Positions 34,717-41,106 of a stretch of 41,106 nucleotides of DNA are shown here, piece after piece. The notes beneath the pieces are model-generated. The model searched no databases and was not told the DNA's origin. It saw only the letters and a list, made by a program, of their open reading frames with translations. This DNA comes from Alphaproteobacteria bacterium. GTDB taxonomy: Bacteria > Pseudomonadota > Alphaproteobacteria > Rhizobiales > Aestuariivirgaceae. Position 1 is the stretch's first letter. Each line of letters starts with the position of its first letter. The DNA is taken from positions 630-41,735 of the forward strand of contig JAHEBA010000023.1 of the NCBI GenBank assembly GCA_024642465.1. The letters run 5' to 3'. The translations under genes were made by a program, and so were the position numbers.

Positions 34717-35888
34717 GCAGCAACCTCCGCAAACCAGTCATCCAGTATGCGACGGTAGACCCGGGTCAGCAATTCGAGATCGGCAACCGGAATATTCTCG
34801 TTGGCCTGATGAATGGTCTGGTTGATCGGGCCGAACTCGACCACCGGGCAATAATCCTTGATGAAGCGGGCATCCGACGTGCCGCCGCCGGTATCGAGCT
34901 TCGGCTTGACGCCGGTCTCCGCCTCGACAGCATTTGCAATCACGGACACGAATGGTCCTGGCTCGGTCATGAAGGCATCGGCGCCCTCAACCACCTCGAT
35001 GGCATAGCTGCCGCCCATCTGCTGCTTCACCGTTTCGCATGCCCGCTCCACCCAGTCGTTGAGGCTGGCCGCCGTGTGCTCGGTGTTGTAGCGGATGTTG
35101 AAGCGCGCCTTCGATGAAGCCGGGATCACGTTGTTGGCAGGGTTGCCGGTGTCGAAATTGGTGACGGCCAGCGTTGACGGACCGAAGTGTTCGTTGCCAT
35201 TGTCGAGTTCATGCGCCGCCACCCGGTCGATGAGACGGGCAAGCGGCGTGATCGGGTTCACCGCCTTGTGCGGATAGGCGGAATGGCCCTGAACTCCTTG
35301 CCAGGAGACCTCGTAATGGATCGATCCGCGACGCCCGATCTTGATCGTATCGCCAAACACCTCCGGACAGGTCGGCTCGCCCACCAGGCAGACATCGGGA
35401 ACTTCCCTCCGCCGCTTCAGTTCGGCCAGCATCTTCACCGTGCCGTTGATGGCAATGCCTTCCTCGTCGCCGGTAATGAGCAGCGAGATCGAGCCCGGCA
35501 GCCTGCCGCCGTGGTCCTGCGCAAAACCGATGGCGGCCGCACAGGACGCCGCCACCGATCCCTTCATGTCACAGGCGCCGCGGCCATAGATGACCCCGTC
35601 ATGGATCTCGGCGGCAAACGGCGGGTACTTCCACAGACTGTCTGCGCCGGGCGGAACGACGTCCACGTGGCCGGCAAAGCAGAAGTGCGGGCCGCCCGTG
35701 CCGATGCGAACGACCAGGTTGTCGACGTCTGCCGTGCCATCCTCGCTGAACGGCATCCGGGTGCAGGCGAAGCCATGCGGCTTCATCAGGCCTTCCATGT
35801 AGTCGAGCACACCCGCCTCCGCCGGCGTCACGGAAGGACAGCGGATCAGCTCCTGCAGGATGGCGACAGGGTCGGGTGCAGCCAGCAT
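34713..35888 (-). CDS. dapE: Succinyl-diaminopimelate desuccinylase
   Basis: The 391-residue M20-family metalloenzyme has the metal ligands and catalytic acids in AGHVDVVPPG (H74, D76), YGRGACDMKG (D107) and TGDEEG (E142, E143), plus GEPT. It removes succinate from N-succinyl-L,L-diaminopimelate on the way to lysine and the peptidoglycan cross-link amino acid. The ATG at 35888 shares one base with the dapD stop; the longer open frame upstream lies inside dapD and is not coding. The stop overlaps the next gene. Confidence 0.95.
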   Translation of the reverse strand: MLAAPDPVAILQELIRCPSVTPAEAGVLDYMEGLMKPHGFACTRMPFSEDGTADVDNLVVRIGTGGPHFCFAGHVDVVPPGADSLWKYPPFAAEIHDGVIYGRGACDMKGSVAASCAAAIGFAQDHGGRLPGSISLLITGDEEGIAINGTVKMLAELKRRREVPDVCLVGEPTCPEVFGDTIKIGRRGSIHYEVSWQGVQGHSAYPHKAVNPITPLARLIDRVAAHELDNGNEHFGPSTLAVTNFDTGNPANNVIPASSKARFNIRYNTEHTAASLNDWVERACETVKQQMGGSYAIEVVEGADAFMTEPGPFVSVIANAVEAETGVKPKLDTGGGTSDARFIKDYCPVVEFGPINQTIHQANENIPVADLELLTRVYRRILDDWFAEVAA

Positions 35889-36733
35889 CAATCCCTCAAC
35901 AGCTCGTTGATCGAGGTCTTCGACCGGGTCTTCGCGTCCACTCGCTTGACGATGACGGCGCAGTAAAGCGATGGCCCGGGCTCGCCATTGGGCAGCGGTT
36001 TGCCGGGCAGGGTGCCGGACACCACGACGGAGTAGGCCGGCACTTCGCCGTACATTACCTCGCCGGTGGCCCGGTCGATGATCTTGGTGGACTTGCCGAT
36101 ATAGACGCCCATGCCGAGCACTGCGCCTTCGCGCACGATGCAGCCTTCGACCACTTCCGAGCGTGCGCCGATGAAGCAGTTGTCCTCGATGATCACGGGA
36201 CCTGCCTGCAACGGCTCCAGCACGCCGCCAATGCCGACGCCGCCGGACAGGTGCACGTTCTTGCCGATCTGGGCGCAAGAGCCCACGGTCGCCCACGTGT
36301 CCACCATGGTGCCGGTGTCCACATAGGCGCCGAGATTGACGAACGACGGCATCAGCACCACCGACGGGGCGATATAGGCAGAGCGGCGCACCACGCAATT
36401 GGGTACCGCGCGGAAGCCGGCCTTGCGGAACTCCTTGGCACCCCAACCGTCGAACTTGGATGGCACCTTGTCCCACCACTTGGCCTTGCCGGGGCCGTTG
36501 GCGATGGTGGTCATGTCGTTCAGCCGGAACGACAACAGCACCGCCTGCTTGAGCCACTGGTTGACGCTCCAGTTGCCGTCGGCCCCGCGCTCGGCCACGC
36601 GGGCCTTGCCCGAATCGAGCAGTTCCAGCGACTTCTCGACAGCCTCGCGCACGGCGCCCTTGGTCTTCGGCGAAACGCTGTCGCGCTCTTCCCAGGCCGT
36701 CTCGATGGTTGCTTTCAGCTTGGCATGGCTCAT
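35888..36733 (-). CDS. dapD: 2,3,4,5-tetrahydropyridine-2,6-dicarboxylate N-succinyltransferase
   Basis: The 281-residue enzyme starts [14 protein letters not shown], with a helical N-terminal domain and a left-handed beta-helix of hexapeptide repeats (about 100-240; [20 protein letters not shown]). It transfers succinyl from succinyl-CoA to tetrahydrodipicolinate, the step before the aminotransferase and DapE in the succinylase branch of lysine synthesis. dapD and dapE are adjacent and coupled, consistent with one pathway. The length matches alphaproteobacterial DapD. Confidence 0.96.
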   Translation of the reverse strand: MSHAKLKATIETAWEERDSVSPKTKGAVREAVEKSLELLDSGKARVAERGADGNWSVNQWLKQAVLLSFRLNDMTTIANGPGKAKWWDKVPSKFDGWGAKEFRKAGFRAVPNCVVRRSAYIAPSVVLMPSFVNLGAYVDTGTMVDTWATVGSCAQIGKNVHLSGGVGIGGVLEPLQAGPVIIEDNCFIGARSEVVEGCIVREGAVLGMGVYIGKSTKIIDRATGEVMYGEVPAYSVVVSGTLPGKPLPNGEPGPSLYCAVIVKRVDAKTRSKTSINELLRD

Positions 36734-36772
36734 GGGTTCAACTCCTCGAAACGGGTGATCTTGAATGGGTGG

Positions 36773-37465
36773 TCAGCGGTTGACGATCCCGCCGAGAAAA
36801 CCGGCCAGATCGGTTGTCAGGTGGTGGACATAAGGCGCGCCGTCGGCATCGCCGTTCAGCTTGTTGATCATCGCCCCGTCCTCGTTGTCCTCGTCGCGAA
36901 CCAGCACGGTGGTCATGCCAAGCGCGGCAGGCACTTCGAGATTGCGGGCAATGTCCTCGAACATGGCGGCCCGGGTCGGGTCGACGCCGTGCTCGGCGAT
37001 GAACTTCTCATAGGGTCCGCGCGCCGGCTTCGGAATGAAGTCGGAGTGCACGATGTCGAAGATGCCGTGGAACAGGTGGGTGACGCCAATGCGGTGCATG
37101 ACGTTCTCGGCATGGCGCACCGTGCCGTTGGTGAAAACGAGCTTGCGGCCCGGCAGCGCTTCGAGGTGCTCCGCCAGCAGCGGGTTGGTCGGCACCGGCG
37201 AATGGTCGATGTCGTGCACATAATCCAGGAAGGCGTCCGGATCGATCCGGTGCTCTTCCATCAGCCCGCGCAGCGTCGTGCCGTACTTGTAGAAATAGTC
37301 CTTCTGGATGCGGCGCGCCTCGGTGCGGTCCACCTGGAACAGGTTGGAGATGAACTCGCCCATGCGCACGTCGATCTGGTCGAACAGCCTGCACGACGCC
37401 GGGTACAGCGTGTTGTCGAGGTCGAAGATCCAGGTCTCGACGTGATGGAAGCCGGGTGCGCTCAT
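36773..37465 (-). CDS. HAD-superfamily pyrimidine 5'-nucleotidase
   Basis: The 230-residue HAD enzyme starts at the ATG at 37465, four bases after argB. The first catalytic motif is FDLDNTLYP (D15, D17), followed by FTNGT and the late FEDIARNLEVP motif. DLDNTLYP and PYEKFIAEHG place it near the SDT1/YjjG pyrimidine 5'-nucleotidases, which dephosphorylate UMP/CMP or modified nucleotides. The same position between argB and dapD is common in Hyphomicrobiales, so its function may fit the operon, but that is not established. Confidence 0.88.
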   Translation of the reverse strand: MSAPGFHHVETWIFDLDNTLYPASCRLFDQIDVRMGEFISNLFQVDRTEARRIQKDYFYKYGTTLRGLMEEHRIDPDAFLDYVHDIDHSPVPTNPLLAEHLEALPGRKLVFTNGTVRHAENVMHRIGVTHLFHGIFDIVHSDFIPKPARGPYEKFIAEHGVDPTRAAMFEDIARNLEVPAALGMTTVLVRDEDNEDGAMINKLNGDADGAPYVHHLTTDLAGFLGGIVNR

Positions 37466-37469
37466 CGGT

Positions 37470-38372
37470 TTACTTGGTCTGCCGTTCGGAAATCCGGGTG
37501 CCAACGCCGTGCGGGGTCAGCAGTTCCAGCAGCACGCAGTGCGGCACGCGCCCGTCGGTGATGACCACGCCCTCGACCCCGCCGCGCACCACCGAGGCAC
37601 AGCTTTCGAGCTTCGGGATCATGCCGCCGGAAATGGTGCCGTCTGCTGCCAACCGGTCGATGTCGCCGAGCGTCAGTTCGGGCAGCAGGTTCTTGTCCTT
37701 GTCCAGCACGCCCGCCACGTCGGTCAGCAACAGCAGCCGCTTGGCCTTCATCGCCACCGCAATGGCGCCGGCGAACGTGTCGGCATTGACGTTGTAGGTC
37801 TCGCCGTCGCGGCCCACGCCGGTCGGCGCGATCACCGGGATCGCTTCCGAATGAAGGATGGTGCGCAGGATTTCCGGGTTGATCTTGCCGGGGTCGCCGA
37901 CGAAGCCGAGGTCGACTTCTTCTTCCTTGCCGGTTTCCTTGTTGATGCGGGTCTTGGTCAGCCGGGTCGCCACGCACAGGTTGCCGTCCTTGCCGGAAAT
38001 GCCGATAGCCTTGCCGCCAGCCTTCTGGATTGCGGCCACGATCGCCTTGTTGATCGAGCCCGCCAGGATCATCTCGACCACTTCCATGGTCGCCTTGTCG
38101 GTGACGCGCAGGCCGTCCTCGAAGCGGCTCTCGATCTTGAGCCGGTCCAGCATGGCGCCGATCTGCGGGCCGCCGCCATGTACCACGATCGGGTTGATGC
38201 CCGACAGTTTGAGCTGAACCATGTCGCGGGCGAACTTTGCCGACAGTTCCGGGTCGACCATGGCGTGCCCGCCATACTTCACGACCACGGTCTGGCCGTC
38301 ATAGCGCTGCATGAACGGCAACGCCTCTGACAGCACGCGTGCAATATCCTGGGTGTGGTTCTCGGCGGTCAT
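37470..38372 (-). CDS. argB: Acetylglutamate kinase
   Basis: The 300-residue amino-acid kinase has VVKYGGHAM with the catalytic lysine near the N-terminus, HGGGPQIG for substrate binding, and the late [10 protein letters not shown] motif. It phosphorylates N-acetylglutamate, the second step of arginine synthesis. The ATG at 38372 starts [20 protein letters not shown], as usual in alphaproteobacteria. It is separated from engB by 104 bases that contain a possible promoter, so argB and the genes after it may be transcribed on their own as well as from upstream. Confidence 0.96.
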   Translation of the reverse strand: MTAENHTQDIARVLSEALPFMQRYDGQTVVVKYGGHAMVDPELSAKFARDMVQLKLSGINPIVVHGGGPQIGAMLDRLKIESRFEDGLRVTDKATMEVVEMILAGSINKAIVAAIQKAGGKAIGISGKDGNLCVATRLTKTRINKETGKEEEVDLGFVGDPGKINPEILRTILHSEAIPVIAPTGVGRDGETYNVNADTFAGAIAVAMKAKRLLLLTDVAGVLDKDKNLLPELTLGDIDRLAADGTISGGMIPKLESCASVVRGGVEGVVITDGRVPHCVLLELLTPHGVGTRISERQTK

Positions 38373-38411
38373 CTGCTGGCCATCGCTGCGGGAGGTTCGG
38401 ACACGGTCCGC

Positions 38412-38440
38412 CTTATAGCGGATTGGCCTGTCATTGCGAA
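38412..38440 (-). promoter_or_regulatory. Possible promoter for argB
   Basis: On the minus strand, TTCGCA (38440-38435) and TATAAG (38417-38412) are 17 bases apart, a fair match to -35 and -10 elements, about 40 bases upstream of the argB start. It sits in the one gap of over 100 bases in this operon. Confidence 0.35.
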
Positions 38441-38476
38441 CAAAAACACGACCGGTTGCAGCTCACCGGCAGCGGA

Positions 38477-39112
38477 TCAGGCCAGCATACCGGCAATTTC
38501 CGCCCTGAGTTCGGGAATACCCCAGCCCTTTTCGGACGAGGTGATGATCACGTCCGGAAAGGCGGCCGGCCGTCTCGATACGGCCTGGCTGGTGGCTGCC
38601 AGCACCTTGTCGCGCTCGGCCTGCTTCAGCTTGTCCGCCTTGGTCAGCACGATCTGGTAGTTCACCGCCGCCTCGTCAAGCTGGTCCAGTGTTTCAAGGT
38701 CGTTGGCCTTGATGCCGTGGCGCGAGTCGATCAGCACGAACACGCGGCGCAGGTTGGGCCGGCCCTGCAGGTAGCCCATGATGATGGACTGCCATGACTT
38801 CACCAGCTTCTTCTCGGCCTTGGCGTAGCCATAGCCCGGCATGTCGACCAGCGCGACCTGCCCTTCACCTACTTCAAAGTAGTTGAGTTCGCGGGTGCGC
38901 CCCGGCGTGTTGGAGGTGCGGGCGATGTCCTTGCGCCCGGTCAGCGCATTGAGCAGCGACGACTTGCCAACATTCGAGCGTCCGGCAAACGCCACCTCCA
39001 GCACATAGGCCGGGGGAAGCTGCTCGAGCTTGGCGACCCCCATGCGAAACACCACGCCGGCGGCAAACAGCAGCCGCCCGCGTTCGATCTCTTCCGGCTC
39101 GTATTCGCGCAT
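38477..39112 (-). CDS. engB: Ribosome biogenesis GTPase EngB (YihA/YsxC)
   Basis: The 211-residue GTPase has the P-loop GRSNVGKSS (44-52), the T of TSNTPGRT (switch I), DMPGYGYA (90-97) and the base-specific TKAD. It helps to assemble the large ribosomal subunit. The start at the ATG at 39112 lies 27 bases after the yidC stop, so both are probably co-transcribed. The length matches the family. Confidence 0.95.
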   Translation of the reverse strand: MREYEPEEIERGRLLFAAGVVFRMGVAKLEQLPPAYVLEVAFAGRSNVGKSSLLNALTGRKDIARTSNTPGRTRELNYFEVGEGQVALVDMPGYGYAKAEKKLVKSWQSIIMGYLQGRPNLRRVFVLIDSRHGIKANDLETLDQLDEAAVNYQIVLTKADKLKQAERDKVLAATSQAVSRRPAAFPDVIITSSEKGWGIPELRAEIAGMLA

Positions 39113-39139
39113 GGGATGAGCCTGGCGGCCCGGCGAAGC

Positions 39140-41005
39140 TTACTTGCCGGGCTCGTCCTTCTTCTTCTTGTTCAAGCCGAGCGAGTCCTTGATGTTGCCC
39201 AGCAGGTTGATGTCAACCCCGTGCTTTTTCATGATGAATGACTGCTGCAGGATCGACAGCAGGTTGTTCCAAGTCCAGTACAACACTAGGCCAGCCGGGA
39301 ACGATGCCAGCAGGAAGGTGAAGAACACCGGCATCCAGTTGAAGATCTGGGCCTGCACCGGGTCCGGCGGCGTCGGGTTGAGGCGCATCTGGATCCACAT
39401 GGTGATGCCCATCAGCAATGGCAGGAAGCCGATCAGCAGGAATGAGGGAGCCTCGAACGGCAGCAGGCCGAACAGGTTGAATATGGAGGTCGGATCCGGT
39501 GCCGACAGGTCCCTCAGGTAGCCGACGAACGGCGCATGGCGCATTTCAATGGTGACGTAGATCACCTTGTAGAGCGCAAAGAACACCGGGATCTGGATCA
39601 GCACCGGCCAGCACCCGGACAACGGGTTGACCTCTTCCTTCTTGTACATCTCCATGATCGCCTGCTGCTGCTTCATCCGGTCGTCAGGGAAGCGCTGCTT
39701 GATCTTCTCCATCTCGGGCGCAAGCTTCTTCATCTTGCTCATCGAGGCGTAGGACTTGTTCTGTAGCGGGAAGAACAGGAGCTTAAGCAGCACTGTCACG
39801 ATCAGGATCGACACGCCGAAGTTGCCGATCAGGCTATGAATCCAGTGCAGCACGGCAAACAACGGCTTGGTGATGAAGTAGAACCAACCCCAGTCCACCA
39901 TCAGCTCGAACTTGTTGATGCCAAGCTTGTCCTGGTATTCGTCGATCAGGATCGACTTCTTGGCGCCGGCAAATACCCGCGAGGTGAAGCTGGCAGACTG
40001 GCCCGGCGCGGCCGAAACAGGTTCGGCGGTGAGGTAGTCAGCCTGGAACGCATCGGTTTCACCAAGCTTGAGGTGGCGAAGCGTGCCGGTGAATGCCAGC
40101 TTTTGGTCAGGGATCAGCGCGGTCGCCCAGTACTTGTCCTGAATGCCGAGCCAGCCTCCAGTGCTCGCCTGCGAATACGGACGGGCGGAGTCGTCCACCA
40201 GGTCGGAATAGGTGATTTCCTCCAGCGTATCGTCCAGCACCGAGTTAAGGCCTTCAAACAACACATAAATGCCAGCCGTCTGGGGCATGCCCTGGCGCTG
40301 GATGCGCGCATACGGGAACAGGTTGACGGCGCTGCCGGCCGTGTTGGTCACCTTCTGCTCGATGGTGAACATGTAGTCCGTGTCGACCGAAACCGTCTTG
40401 GCGAAGGTCAGGCCCTCGCCATTCTCCCAGGTGAGCGTTACCGGCGTGGCGGGCGTCAGGGTGGCGTTGGCAGGCGCCGTCCACACCGTGTCGGGCCCGG
40501 GCACCTTGTTGGTGGCGCCTTGCGGCAACACCCAGCCCTGTTCGGCGAAGTAGGTCTTCGCCGCATTGTGCGGCGACAGCAGAACGATTGTCGGCGAGCT
40601 CTTGTCGACGGTCTCGTGGTATTCCTTCAGCCTCAGGTCGTCGAGGCGCGCCCCCTTGAGGTTGATGCTGCCCGACAGGGTGGGGGTATCGACCGGCACG
40701 CGCGGCGACTGCTCCAGGGCGGTCTCGCGTGGAAGGGCGGTTGCCGCACCCGGCACGGCAGGCGCCGGCGTCTGTGCCTGCGGCACGGCATTGCCGCCAC
40801 CCGCGGCGGGTGCTTGCGGAATGCCTGTCTGCTGCTGCGATCCGGCCGGCTGCTGTTCTGCCGTCTGGCTCATCTGCTGTTCGGCCTGCTGTTGCGCATC
40901 CTCGAGCGCGGGCTTTGCCCAGAACATCTGCCAGAGCAGGATGACGCCGAACATCAGCACCATCGCAAGGATGAAGTTCTTCTTCTCGTCGTGGGGTTTC
41001 ATCAT
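39140..41005 (-). CDS. yidC: Membrane protein insertase YidC
   Basis: The 621-residue protein starts MMKPHDEKKNFILAMVL, with the first membrane segment at about 11-28, a Gln/Pro/Ala-rich linker, the large periplasmic beta domain (about 95-345) and five further membrane segments holding the conserved NKSYASMSKMKKLAPEME loop region and the basic tail (NKKKKDE). YidC inserts and folds inner-membrane proteins, alone or with SecYEG. The first two codons are both ATG (41005 and 41002); the first overlaps the stop of the ORF upstream, which favours 41005. Confidence 0.96.
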   Translation of the reverse strand: MMKPHDEKKNFILAMVLMFGVILLWQMFWAKPALEDAQQQAEQQMSQTAEQQPAGSQQQTGIPQAPAAGGGNAVPQAQTPAPAVPGAATALPRETALEQSPRVPVDTPTLSGSINLKGARLDDLRLKEYHETVDKSSPTIVLLSPHNAAKTYFAEQGWVLPQGATNKVPGPDTVWTAPANATLTPATPVTLTWENGEGLTFAKTVSVDTDYMFTIEQKVTNTAGSAVNLFPYARIQRQGMPQTAGIYVLFEGLNSVLDDTLEEITYSDLVDDSARPYSQASTGGWLGIQDKYWATALIPDQKLAFTGTLRHLKLGETDAFQADYLTAEPVSAAPGQSASFTSRVFAGAKKSILIDEYQDKLGINKFELMVDWGWFYFITKPLFAVLHWIHSLIGNFGVSILIVTVLLKLLFFPLQNKSYASMSKMKKLAPEMEKIKQRFPDDRMKQQQAIMEMYKKEEVNPLSGCWPVLIQIPVFFALYKVIYVTIEMRHAPFVGYLRDLSAPDPTSIFNLFGLLPFEAPSFLLIGFLPLLMGITMWIQMRLNPTPPDPVQAQIFNWMPVFFTFLLASFPAGLVLYWTWNNLLSILQQSFIMKKHGVDINLLGNIKDSLGLNKKKKDEPGK

Positions 41006-41106
41006 TGCCGGTTCTGCCTTGTCCCGCCGTCTCGTTTTTTGCCCCCGGCACCTGACCTGCCGGACTTCGCCGCCCTGTATCCGCCGCGATCGCGGGGAGG
41101 ATCGGA
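41002..41106 (-). CDS. C-terminal tail of the gene upstream of yidC (possibly rnpA; cut by window edge)
   Basis: On the minus strand one frame is open from the window edge to a TGA at 41004-41002 that overlaps the yidC ATG (ATGA). The visible 34 residues are very basic and Gly-rich. In Hyphomicrobiales the gene before yidC is usually rnpA, which encodes the highly basic protein of RNase P, so this may be its tail; the visible residues have no diagnostic motif, and the frame could be chance. Confidence 0.35.
   Translation of the reverse strand, partial: SDPPRDRGGYRAAKSGRSGAGGKKRDGGTRQNRQ

Noticed and set aside
34713..36557. Extended 614-codon frame ending in dapE
   Set aside because: The first 223 codons lie inside dapD in another frame and have shadow-like composition; DapE starts at 35888 with normal family length, so this is not a fusion protein.
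1..41106. rRNA, tRNA, CRISPR arrays, complete insertion sequences
   Set aside because: Read by eye, no tRNA cloverleaf, rRNA segment, regularly spaced repeats or transposase gene was recognised; a covariance-model search was not possible here.

Overview
The window looks like chromosome of a GC-rich alphaproteobacterium, most likely of the order Hyphomicrobiales (Rhizobiales). The evidence is a PodJ-type polarity protein with a CtrA-like box upstream, the gene order yidC-engB-argB-(HAD nucleotidase)-dapD-dapE that is familiar from this order, and a def-fmt-truA block. I do not assign a genus. Nearly all of the window is ordinary, densely packed, single-copy-style coding sequence. The only mobile-element trace is at the left edge.

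Layout. (1) 1-743: the last 44 codons of a tyrosine recombinase, then a short ORF on the minus strand whose N-terminal half resembles the ligand-binding domain of AraC-family regulators and whose C-terminus resembles the end of a SPOR domain; this looks like a deletion or recombination scar. (2) 744-4987: a podJ-like gene preceded by a TTAA-N7-TTAAC box, then a small DUF3429 membrane protein. (3) 5008-12237: the four-gene ligase-associated DNA repair set (PdeM phosphoesterase and DEXH helicase on minus; exonuclease and ATP-dependent ligase on plus), with a MATE transporter in the middle. (4) 12234-20058: a LysR regulator divergent from a peptide-type ABC transporter operon (Tat-exported binding protein, two permeases, fused double ATPase). 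A DUF2182/DUF1326 pair lies inside the operon, between permease and ATPase genes. (5) 20124-25229: a photolyase; a LysR regulator divergent from pirin, with a perfect LysR box between them; an SDR dehydrogenase; an FMN reductase; and a small secreted coiled-coil protein. (6) 25690-29877: a LuxR-type response regulator tail-to-tail with a symporter-domain hybrid histidine kinase of the CbrA/CrbS type. (7) 30141-34154: mscL with a clear terminator, an aminotransferase, then def-fmt-truA. (8) 34165-41106 on minus: yidC-engB-argB-HAD phosphatase-dapD-dapE-small membrane protein, and probably the tail of the gene upstream of yidC.

How the genes work together. The DNA repair set handles damaged DNA by strand separation, nuclease processing and sealing, with photolyase repairing UV dimers nearby. 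The transporter operon imports an unidentified solute. The pirin/SDR/FMN-reductase genes look like a small redox module under LysR control. The right-hand block joins cell-envelope assembly (YidC, lysine/diaminopimelate synthesis), arginine synthesis and translation initiation (deformylase, formyltransferase). No rRNA, tRNA or CRISPR array was recognised by eye. The best candidates for something undescribed are the DUF2182/DUF1326 pair built into an ABC transporter operon, and the AraC/SPOR chimera beside a recombinase remnant.
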